Positions 21,896 through 31,371 of a stretch of 64,000 bases of DNA are shown piece by piece. The stretch covers positions 23,829,109 through 23,893,108 of the forward strand of contig CM060072.1 of the NCBI GenBank assembly GCA_030533445.1, in the 5' to 3' direction. The position numbers were made by a program, and so were the translations under genes. Source of the DNA: Cyprinodon diabolis (Eukaryota; Chordata; Actinopteri; Cyprinodontiformes; Cyprinodontidae). How positions within the stretch are numbered: position 1 is the stretch's first letter; each line of letters opens with the position of its first letter. The notes beneath the pieces were generated by a model. It was given only the letters and a program-made list of their open reading frames with translations. It was not told the DNA's origin and did no database searches.

Positions 21896-24157
21896 TTAGG
21901 CAGCTGGGCACTCGGCTGAAGAATGCAAAGTAGATGAAGTTAATTAGTTTTTTCCATGACTTTAATATTTTGGGACCAAAAAAAGAACCTTCAGTTATGT
22001 AAACCTACGTTGTTTAGGAAGGAAAACAATGTTTTCAGGCAGAGCGCCGGCCTCCAAGGACAGCTGTCTGAATTTCTCCATCACCTCAGCTCCAACTTCC
22101 TCTTCACGACCTGGATTTGCAGAATAGATTAATCTGCTGCTAAAAGGAACATGAAACGTGGCACGACTATAGAATCAAAACTGTACCGTAAAGTTTGGTG
22201 ACAGTGGTGAGCTCTCCCGCCTTCTTTTTTGTGGTGTAGATCAGTGCATACTGTTCATAGTTGACATCCACCACACGCATGTCGTTCTCACTCCCCCAAC
22301 CTGAAACCAACAATAGGTTAATATGGGGCTGTTCATACCATGTTACATTGGTGTGCACATTGCACTTACGCTGACAAGTGAATGTAAACCTCCCAGGCGT
22401 GTCTGTCTTCTTGGCCAGGCTGTTCTTTCTCCAGCAAGAACCATCAGAGCTGCAAAGAAATCAAAACTTATTCATGTTTTACTTTCTAAATTCAGCTCTC
22501 TTTTCACTCACACTTACCTGAGACTGGCGTATGAAATATCCAAGTCTCCCTCTGCAGTTGGGTTTAGCATTGCAGTGCCCATTTTCATTGTAGCTTTGCG
22601 TTTCACGAACCACTGGGCGTTGGTTGCAAATCCAATAAGGTACCACTTCCCTGCTATCTATGGAGACAAACGGTAATAGCAGGATATTAAACCTGAAGAT
22701 GTTTTTTTTGCCTTTAGACAGTGGTCAATTGCTTTTGTACATCACTAGGTTGAATTTTTTGGGTTCTCCATTAATATTACCCCTAAACAGAGTTGGCCTA
22801 AGACATAAAATAAGTCATTCCTAAGGCCCCCAGGGGCCAGCTGGGAGCCCCCAAAGTGCATTGGTGTTTCTGAATAACAAATTAGGCAGAATACACTTTG
22901 AGATTTTTATGAATGAAACTTACTGTCTAATGACAGTGTAATAAATTGAATACTATGTATGTTTTATATGTATTAATTATTCATAAATGTGTCAGTTAAT
23001 CCAAATAAAGACCTTTTTCTAAATAACAAACCATAAGGTGTATTTAAAGTTTTTAAACTATATATAAAGGTGTGCTTCAGCTGTGCCAGATAGACGATAG
23101 AATAATTATTTAATTAATGTTGAATAAAAAAATGTTTAGAGAAGTTTAAAATTATTGAAATGTTCCATAAAAAAAGGAGCATTAGGGAAACACATATATG
23201 TGAATTTGACATAATTTATACATATTCCATTATCAATGGGATTATTAATCTATTATTATTATATTTAAATGCAATATTTTTATATTTAGATGTTAAATTA
23301 TATCTATATTTATTCTAAAAGGTTAACATCCTACTTTGAATACCAGTTATTAAAATGTAAGGAATTGCATTAAAGCCCACGTAATTGTTTCAGTATTGCT
23401 CTTTTTCATTTTATGTCTTTTGTTCTGCAGTGCAGAATGACATCAAATTATATATATATTTTTTTAATCATCAGTCCAGTTTGTTAATTTACCCCCAACA
23501 CTGAACTGGGTAACAATCACAAATTAATTTAAGACCAATAACACTGACTGGAATAGTTTCAGTGCCCCCCCCCCCCCTCTCTCTATGAACTTATAATAAA
23601 AAAAAAAAAAGGATCATTTTATTAACTAAATATTAAATTAGTGATCATTGTCATAAATCTGTTCTTGAATCAATCAATAACACAGAAGTAAACACTGAAT
23701 AATGTGTTTTTCTTTTATTTTTGGGAACTTTGTGCTTTCAAACATTCATTGATGCATAGAATATTTGGAAGCTTTGATCTGATTTTTGATACAAGAAAAA
23801 AAATGTCATAAGTTTCCTGGCTGATAATTGTATGAAGTACTTTCAGAATAATTTTTTTTATTATTATGTCTTGAGTAAAAAAAAGAGAAAAGAATATAAA
23901 ACTGATTAATTCCAAAAGAAATCTAAAATATTACTATTAAATGTACATAATACAGAAGATCAACCTGCAGATCTTTGCAGTAACACCTTTAGAGAGTTTT
24001 TCTAAAACATTCTGTATTGATAATAAATCTGTATAAAAATAGTTGATAGTGTAATGTCTCTCACCCCCTGTAAGTTGAAGTCTGCCTGAGGCACTACTTC
24101 ACTGGACATCGTCAGGGCGCAGAGCGTGGCTCCCAGCAGGACGAGCAGTGGACTCAT
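21896..24157 (-). CDS. Lipocalin, prostaglandin-D-synthase-like
   Basis: Secreted carrier of small hydrophobic ligands. Six exons on the - strand: 24065-24157, 22518-22657, 22370-22449, 22187-22300, 22009-22110, 21896-21915, total 549 nt (182 residues). Residues 1-18 (MSPLLVLLGATLCALTMS) form a signal peptide. The lipocalin GxW motif is AGKWYLIGFATN (33-44), followed by VVDVNYEQYALIYT in the strand region seen in PTGDS. Cys83 and Cys179 match the family disulfide. The position of the PGD-synthase catalytic Cys (in KMGTAM, residue 58) is Gly, so synthase activity is not expected. The first intron is 1.4 kb and AT-rich. It has a TATA box and is convergent with zfx. The family is sure; the exact paralogue is not. 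Confidence 0.88.
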
Positions 24158-24238
24158 GGCTGCTGAAAAGATGGTATGATTCCTGGAGGCTGGATGAAAG
24201 TCTGCAGGGCTGATGTTGAACAATCTGCCTGATGATTG

Positions 24239-24246
24239 CTTATATA
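24239..24246 (-). promoter_or_regulatory. TATA box of the lipocalin gene
   Basis: On the - strand the sequence is CTATATAAGC, 82 bases upstream of the ATG, so transcription should start near 24,210. A consensus TATA fits a tissue-restricted secreted protein. Confidence 0.7.
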
Positions 24247-24329
24247 GCAGAGAGGGGGGGTGTACCTTTTCATCTCCATCATCCACACACACATGCACAA
24301 ACCCTGGGCTGCGTTCAAACACGTGAAGC

Positions 24330-24749
24330 TTCAGGCAAACACATGTACAGATTCACAACCCCAAGGTTAGGACATAGCTGTAGGGGGTTATGGGGTAGAC
24401 AAGCACCAACATGTTCATTTACCCTCAGTTAAACTGTAGAAGTATTATTTAGTTGAGTTGTGTCAAAAAAGGTAGGAAAAAACCCCACCCAGGATTGGTA
24501 AACAAGCCTGTCCTCCAGTGCTTTCTCTGGCTGGGACTATTGAATCAAACTCGTCTGTCAGCAGTTGTGAGGCAGACAAACAAACCTGCTCATGCAAACT
24601 GATTCCTAATGATGCCTCAACTTGTCCTGAGCTGAGGTGGACAGTTGAGGAACTTTAATGTTTATTTTTGGGTTTAAAATCCAGTAAAAGATGACTTCAC
24701 TATTCATTTGAATAATAAACAGACAAAGATTCTTAAAGCAATTTATATC

Positions 24750-24807
<58 letters not shown>

Positions 24808-25500
24808 GAAATTGATCCATACTAAATCATTATTTATAACAGTTTCATTACAGAAACCAAAAATGTTTAAGAAATTTTTTTTTTGAGTGTTTAAAGGATG
24901 TAAGGAGAAGAAAAGGGCTGTGGCCAAAAAGCCACCAATGTTGATTTCATTGTCAGCAGGAACATTGAAATGTGTCTGCATGAACGAAAAGGGTTTACAG
25001 CACACATTTTCTACATTTAAAATACACTTCGTAAGACTAAGTAAACAAAACCATGAAAAATTATTGAGCTGTTTACATTGCTTTGGCTTTGCACAAAACA
25101 ATACTTTCAGTTTTTTCTTTGCTCAGATAAGTTTATTCATACAGCCTTAAATCACAGAAAATATATTGTCATTGTTCTGCAAAAAAGAATAAAGAAGTTT
25201 AATTCGTGTCCATGTATGTGGATTAAATTCTGCTCCAACCATTTAAATTCATTCTTATACAGTCCAATCAAACAGGATGCCTTGCAAGTGTGTTAATACT
25301 CTGTGAGGTGTTCTACTTTATGTAATGTAAAACTAAAATCTCTGCACTTTCTTGGGATTGTTGTTTTTTATTTTTTGCACAAAGTGTCATATTGCAAAGT
25401 GAAGTGCAAGAAAAATTTAATACCTTTTTGTCAATAAATAAATTCTCGACTCTGATACTAGAATTATATGCAACAATATCTGTCAGGAAAAAAAACAAAA
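24330..25500. other. Intergenic, no gene; (TA)n tract
   Basis: Upstream of the lipocalin. Contains a (TA)n array at about 24,755-24,805 (25 units). No exon or transposon recognised. Confidence 0.6.
24755..24805. repeat. (TA)n microsatellite
   Basis: About 25 perfect TA units. Confidence 0.95.
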
Positions 25501-25775
25501 CTACCCAGCACCTTGAACATCATCATGCTGTCTGGAAGCATTTCCTAAGACAAACAGCGAAGATGAAGCAATATGAAGGGCAGTCCTGGAGGAAAACCTG
25601 TAAAAGGCTGTATAATACTTCAGATTGGTGAGGAGGTCTACCTTCCACCAACACCATGAACTTAAACGTTCAGCCAGAGATCCCAGAGTCTGGTTTCTGT
25701 TCAAGCTTATTTATGTGTCCGAGTGACCCAGTTAGAGCTTAGACCTAAATTCAACTGGAATTATCTGGTAAGACT
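25500..25775 (+). mobile_element. Tc1-like transposon remnant
   Basis: The nucleotide sequence 'CAGTCCTGGAGGAAAACCTGT', then 'ACTTAAACGTTCAGCCAGAG' and 'GAGCTTAGACCTAAATTCAA' follows the order of a Tc1 transposase gene between the second Asp and the third catalytic block. All frames are interrupted. The ends are not visible. Confidence 0.65.
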
Positions 25776-25821
25776 TGAATGAATGAATGAATGAATGAAT
25801 GAATGAATGAATGAATGAATG
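25776..25821. repeat. (GAAT)n microsatellite
   Basis: Eleven GAAT/TGAA units directly after the Tc1 remnant. Confidence 0.95.
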
Positions 25822-27886
25822 TTAAGGGACACACTTAATCCAATCTAACCTAACTTTTTCTTGGAATATGAGTTTGAGTTTGGTTTGTTTGTTTGGTTTG
25901 TGGGTGGTACATGTCAGTGGGCGACCCTATGCTGAGACCATGAAGCAAAGACAGAGGAGCAAAAAACACAGAAAAAACCCCTAACATATTGCACAGATGA
26001 CGGCAGCAGAGGCCATGTAAGCACCTTCATCAACAAGAGGAGGACAGGTCAACAAACTAGTCCACAACAAATGAAAAGTGAAGAGAGAAGACTGAGCTGC
26101 AAGAATAGCTTTCTTTTGGGGTGCAAATCACCAGCTTTATCTTCATACAATTTCTAATTATTTAATTGGATGGCAATATGATGATTGCAGCAATCAAAAA
26201 GTCTGTCACGATACAAAGTCCTTACAATTTAATTTTGAAATCTGCAGTTGATATGATGCAATACAATCTCCCTGTCTAATTTACGTTGGTATTAACTCAC
26301 AAAAAAAAAACAACTCAAATATGATTTGATGATTTTATTCCAAACATCCTACAGGCATCAGGCATTTAAATCAAAAGCAGCATTCTTCGAAAACAAACAA
26401 AAATAATAATAATACACCACCTGTTCACTATGGTCATGAATTTAAAGTAAATGCATATCTTAAAGATGAAGATGTGGTTTATTTTTTCATTTTTTTCTCT
26501 AGAATTAGATTGTTAAAGATTGAATCAATGGGAATTGATTTATGAAAATGGAAGAAAAAAAACAATGTAGCTATAACTGCAAAAAATAAAAAAGGCCATG
26601 TTTTAAAGACTCTACCATCTACGAAGTAGCTGTAGCAATTATTGCAAATACTCAAAAGGCTAGAGGGAAGCCTCAGATTGTCTTTTACACAATACTGGTA
26701 TATCAAATAAATTAGAAGATTTTAATGGAAATTTTGAGAAATAGCTGCTTTGCAAAAAAATAATAATAACAAAAGAAATCTTGAAGACCCTTAATTACCA
26801 AACAGCTGCATTTCACTGAAGATATTTTCAGGGCAGTTAAAAACAAGTAGCTGCAAAAGCATAGAGATCAGGCCACTGAGAAGTCCCAGAAGGCGTTGAC
26901 CTTTCTAGGAATATCAAGTTTAGACATAATCATATTAGAAGGCACAGACGATCAATCAAATGATAAAACATAAAAAAAAAGAAATAAACACAGAAGGTTA
27001 TTTCATCCATATGAATTTACACATCGTCACATCTGAACTACTTAATGCAGCATCTAAAAAGTTTTAGCTAGGAAACATTCTTAAGTCATCTTATGTTACT
27101 TCTGTGTCCAAAAAAATCAGACTTTTTTCCCCCAGGATTTTGTTCCAGGGCTATGAATGCACAACAAACAACAGGAATTCAGAGTCTTTGCACATGTGTG
27201 CCTTACCAGTTTAAACATGTGTGCTGTGCAATATAAAAAGCAAAATTTAATGAGAGATTGTGCCAAAAACAAAAAGTTATGTAACTGCAGTTATGAAAGC
27301 TGACTCTTGCAAAACCTTGCAGCTGCAACAGACTGCCTCAAAACAGCATTTACTGTCGTGAACAGAAGCGGTTGCTTTTGGAGAAAATGAGAAATAAATT
27401 TTCTTTCTCAAGGGAATTTAGAAGGGCCATCCTGTCTTTCCTTCCAAGTTTTTAAAACCAGTTCATGGCAACAAGCTCTGGGTTCATTCTTATGGTTTGT
27501 GCTCAGGCAACATTCTCATTGCCCTATTGGACCTGTTGCCCTCATCCCTCCACCATCATGGCCAGTTGGACAAATGGATGCTACTCTTGTTGTCAAGCCT
27601 AATGAAAAGAACATAAAGCGCAAGCTATATTACTGCACAACCATATTTGGTTTCCTCAAAACTTTTAATGGAATAGCATGTAAGCTTGTGTAATTATACG
27701 TAATGCTCACTTAGTTGTTATTTTGCATTTAGCAAGTTTGTTCCTCTTGATTTAAAGACCAAAAAGCAGTATAAGTCTAGTCTGATTTAGTGTCAGGCAC
27801 TTAGAAAAAAATGGTTAGTATGTGTCTGTTTATAAGGTCTACAGGAATTATGGTTTCGATAGAAAATTGCTTACAGCTTTTGTATG
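25822..27886. other. Intergenic, nothing recognised
   Basis: About 2 kb of AT-rich DNA. Small open frames show no family features. No ends of transposons and no RNA gene seen. Confidence 0.5.
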
Positions 27887-27888
27887 TA

Positions 27889-29310
27889 CAGTGTATCATA
27901 AAAGTTATTACACCCTTCACATTTCTGCAGATACTAAAGTATATCTTTTTATGGGAAAAGACTGAAGAAATGTCACTTGATAGCAAAGGAAACTAGTCTG
28001 TGTGCAGCTTAAATAAGAGTACAAATGCATTGTTTCCTCGAATGAATGCAATAAACAGCTATTTATATCCAAACCACTAGCAACAAAAGTCAGTAAACCC
28101 TGAAGAAACTACACCCCTGAATATCAAACTGGGCACTACTTGTGCTTTTCTTATCAACATTTCATGTGACTAGTTAATGTGTCATGCATAGGTAGCAGGT
28201 GTGTTCAGTTTTCTAGTACAGCTCTCCCACTTTTGCATATTGGTCACTAGCAGTTCCAATGTGGTAATGAACTTTAAAGAGGAATTGTTGCACGAGATGG
28301 CTGTGCTATATTGCCAACACCCTGAAGCTGGAGCACCGGGGCCAAGATCAAATACTGTCTTTATTAGGTACAGGATAGCTGTTAGCAATGTTGCAGAGAT
28401 TGAATAGGTGAGGGTTATGCTTGTCAGTGCTCAGACTATATGCCACACACTACATAAAATTGGTCTGTATGGCTGTCACCACAAAAGGAAGCCTCTTCTG
28501 AAATCTGTACGCAAGAAAGCTTGTAAACATGTCCTGATGTCAGGAAATGGATTACTGGAACTATGTCCTAAAATCTCATAAAATCAAGATTAGGTTTGGT
28601 TCAGATGGTCTCAAGCATGTGTTGCAACAGACCAGGTGAGGAGTTCAAAGATAAGTGTATCATGCCTACAGTCGAGCATGGTGGTGGGAATGTGATGGTC
28701 TGGGACTGCATGAGTGCAGCAGGTGTTGGGGTGTTACATTTCATTGAGGGAAACATTAACTCAAACATGTACTATGAAATACTGAAGCAGAATAGCATCC
28801 CCTCCCTTCAGAAAGTGGGCCACTGAGCAGTGTTCCAGCATGACCCCAAACAAATCTCTAGGATCCTAAAGAGACTGCAGGTAAAGGTGATGGACTGGCC
28901 AAGCATGCCATCAGACATAAATCTAATAGACTACTCTGGCACATCTTCAAACAGAAGATAAAGGAACATAAAGTCTCAAATATCCACAAGTTCTACAAAT
29001 ATGAAGGAGTTGAAGAGAAAATTCCAGGTTCAACCTTTGAAGCTCGGGTAAACTCGGTGGTTACACAAAATATGGACACATTAGGAACTTTCACCAAGGG
29101 CTGTACTCACTTTTGTTTCCAGGGTTTTGGCTATTAATGGCCAAATGTTTTTGTTGTTTTGAGGAACTATACATTTAGTCTTTTGTATAAGCTGCACAAA
29201 GACTATGTCTCTTTGTTTTAAAGTGATGCGTATTCAGTGTTGCCCCATGAAAAGATATACTTAAGTACCTGCAGGAATGTGAGGGGTGTATTCACTTTGG
29301 TGATACACTG
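27889..29310 (+). mobile_element. Full-length but decayed Tc1-like transposon
   Basis: The left end CAGTGTATCATAAAAGTTAT follows a TA dinucleotide. The right end, read on the other strand, is CAGTGTATCACCAAAGTGAA, so the inverted-repeat tips match in 15 of the first 18 bases. The internal sequence follows the order of a Tc1 transposase gene (for example 'GGTGGGAATGTGATGGTCTGG' within 28680-28700; peptide HGGGNVMVWDCMSAAGVGVL in 28596-28826). Frames are broken by stops and small deletions, and the right-hand TA has become TT. About 1.42 kb. Confidence 0.88.
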
Positions 29311-29601
29311 TTCCTTGCTGTAGGACAGTTCCTGAGAATTTTTATTGGAAGAACAGAAGTGGCCTGAGGAAGGCAGCAGAGGACAGACTATTCAGTCTTT
29401 TTCATATCTGCTGAGGTAAGTGGAAGAGACAATAAATGATGAACTCATTGGTAAATTAAGGGGAAATATCTATCAAGCAAATAAGTTATTAATAAACTGT
29501 TTTGACAAGAAATCAAAAAGGTTAAAAAGAGAAAGGATGGATGGAAGCATGAGGCAAAATTCTGGATCAAAAGGAAAATGGATGTTAAATAATGCAGAAA
29601 G

Positions 29602-30315
29602 TGTTGGGATCTGGAGATGTACCACCTTCCACCAGCAGAGTGCGCTGTGGGTCTCCTGGGCTGGAGCCCTCCAGCACACCTGAGACGCATCTTCTCATTA
29701 GGAGACCTGCCCTTCATAAGCAGCTGCCAGACCTTTCTTCGACGCCGCAGTGTTGACCTTAGTTTGGTTAGCAACCTGAGCCTCTATTACCTGAAGAATC
29801 TAAGTTGTCTCTAAGTGAGAGAACTGGTTCTAACCTTCCTCTGTCTTTGCTCACAGGAAACCTGTCTCAAGCCTGAAGCTCTGGGTGAGCTTAACCTGCC
29901 TTCCAGCCCTGGTGAGCCAAACCTGAAGATTCCTATTTTGGATTCCCCCTGCTGCTCTCTGTGAAGAGCTGGAAACTCTGATCAAGGTCTGCCATTCAAA
30001 GTCAGAAGCTAGACGCTGCAGCTGCTTGTGCACTCTGCTGAACCAACAGTCTCTGGACCCAACGGTTCCCTCTCTCACAAGAGAAGCCTGGACCCCGTCA
30101 AGGTAGAATCAGAATTATCTCAAAAGACTCTTTAATCATCTGCCTGCCCAGCTAATCAAACTATCATCTCTGCAGACTTCAGTGAACCCAACCCCGGACC
30201 TGTTCCAGATCCAGTTCATGTCTTTGTGTCAAACATCTTTAATAAACTCTGTTAAACTTTTACCCAGCTTCCTTTGTGTTCTGCATGTGGGTTTGATATT
30301 AAACCGATCATGACA
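29602..30315 (+). repeat. 5' LTR of gypsy element
   Basis: TG...CA bounded. A TATA-like TTCATAAG (about 29,713-29,720) lies some 25-30 bases before GCCGCAGTGTT (29744-29754), the probable start of R, and AATAAA is at 30241-30246. This gives a consistent U3-R-U5 layout. Confidence 0.92.
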
Positions 30316-31371
30316 GAACACTGCGGCCAAACACAAAGCCCAGCAGATCACCTCTGGAGGAGGCTTGAGGAACAGGACGCTCAGATCCTTGGACATGCGC
30401 ATACCCTCCGTGAGTTACACACTAAAATTGAACATCAGAACCAAGTGCTACAAACGTATACCAGCTACATGAGAAGCGCTAATGCCACGCCAGCAGTACG
30501 TCCCGTTCCGGATCCACTTCCGCCTCTAAGGTCACCGGCAGTGACGTCATTTCCTGAGTTCCGTCCAAGTCCGCCTGAAAGATTTTCAGGTAATCAAAGG
30601 GATTGTAAAGGATTTTTGTTTCAATGTCATTTACTTTTTGAACAATCTCCCGGCAGTTTTCCGAATGATAGGAAAAAAATATCCTTCATTCTCTCTCAAC
30701 TCACTGGACGAGCTCTTGAATGGGCGGAGGCAAGGTTCTCTTCAGAGTCCAGTTTTTCTTGTACATTTTCCGAGTTCATATCTGAGTTTTCCCAAGTATT
30801 TAACCACGACTCAGATAAGACAATTGATTCCCGAGCCCTTCTAAATTTAAAACAGGGAAATTCTACAGTGGCTGAGTTCTCCATTGACTTCCGGGTTAAA
30901 GCCGCAGCCTCAGGTTGGAACGAATGTGCACTTAAGAGTGCTTATTTTAAGGCTTTAAATGATAACATCAAGGACGAACTAGCCACAATCGACGAACCAG
31001 CTAGTTTGGAGGACTTAATCCGTTTAACCATCAGACTGGATAACAGACTCCGAACTAGAAATAACTCAAGACAAAGAAGTCTAAATTTTTCTGTGTCAGC
31101 TCCTGCATTTAACAATGCTTCTGTTTTTTCTGGACCCACAGAACCCAGTTCCAAGCCTAAGTCTAAAAACCAGACTTTTTCTGTGCCTGTCCAAGTCTCT
31201 CACTCAGATGGAGCGGAGGTCGAACCCATGCAGATTGGACACACAAGGCTATCCCCTGAGGAAAGACAACGAAGATTTAGAGGCAATCTGTGTCTGTACT
31301 GTGGTGAGACTGGCCATTTCATTGCTTCATGTCCGGCTAAATCAAAAGCCAGGGCCCGTCAGAGGAATTGA
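30310..31371 (+). CDS. Gag of gypsy element
   Basis: Intact 353-residue frame. The start [16 protein letters not shown] uses an ATG at 30310-30312 that lies within the last six bases of the 5' LTR, so the LTR itself supplies the start codon. Residues about 15-50 are helical and coil-like. The capsid-like segment ([20 protein letters not shown] through ALEWAEARF) is of the retrotransposon-gag type also seen in PEG10/RTL host proteins. One CCHC knuckle, [15 protein letters not shown], is near the C-terminus. An earlier in-frame ATG (30274) also exists within the LTR, but the 30310 start fits the family better. The pol frame overlaps its end in the -1 frame. Confidence 0.88.
   Translation: MTEHCGQTQSPADHLWRRLEEQDAQILGHAHTLRELHTKIEHQNQVLQTYTSYMRSANATPAVRPVPDPLPPLRSPAVTSFPEFRPSPPERFSGNQRDCKGFLFQCHLLFEQSPGSFPNDRKKISFILSQLTGRALEWAEARFSSESSFSCTFSEFISEFSQVFNHDSDKTIDSRALLNLKQGNSTVAEFSIDFRVKAAASGWNECALKSAYFKALNDNIKDELATIDEPASLEDLIRLTIRLDNRLRTRNNSRQRSLNFSVSAPAFNNASVFSGPTEPSSKPKSKNQTFSVPVQVSHSDGAEVEPMQIGHTRLSPEERQRRFRGNLCLYCGETGHFIASCPAKSKARARQRN
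30317..30327 (+). promoter_or_regulatory. Probable self-priming site of gypsy element
   Basis: AACACTGCGGC begins 2 bases after the LTR. It is the exact reverse complement of GCCGCAGTGTT (29744-29754), which is where the transcript should begin. No usual tRNA-type TGG site is present. In Tf1 the first 11 bases of the RNA fold back onto the primer-binding site; this layout is the same. Function is inferred. Confidence 0.65.

Noticed and set aside
30316..30345. tRNA primer-binding site of the gypsy element
   Set aside because: No TGG-type start or recognisable tRNA 3' complement; the self-complement to the LTR explains the site better.
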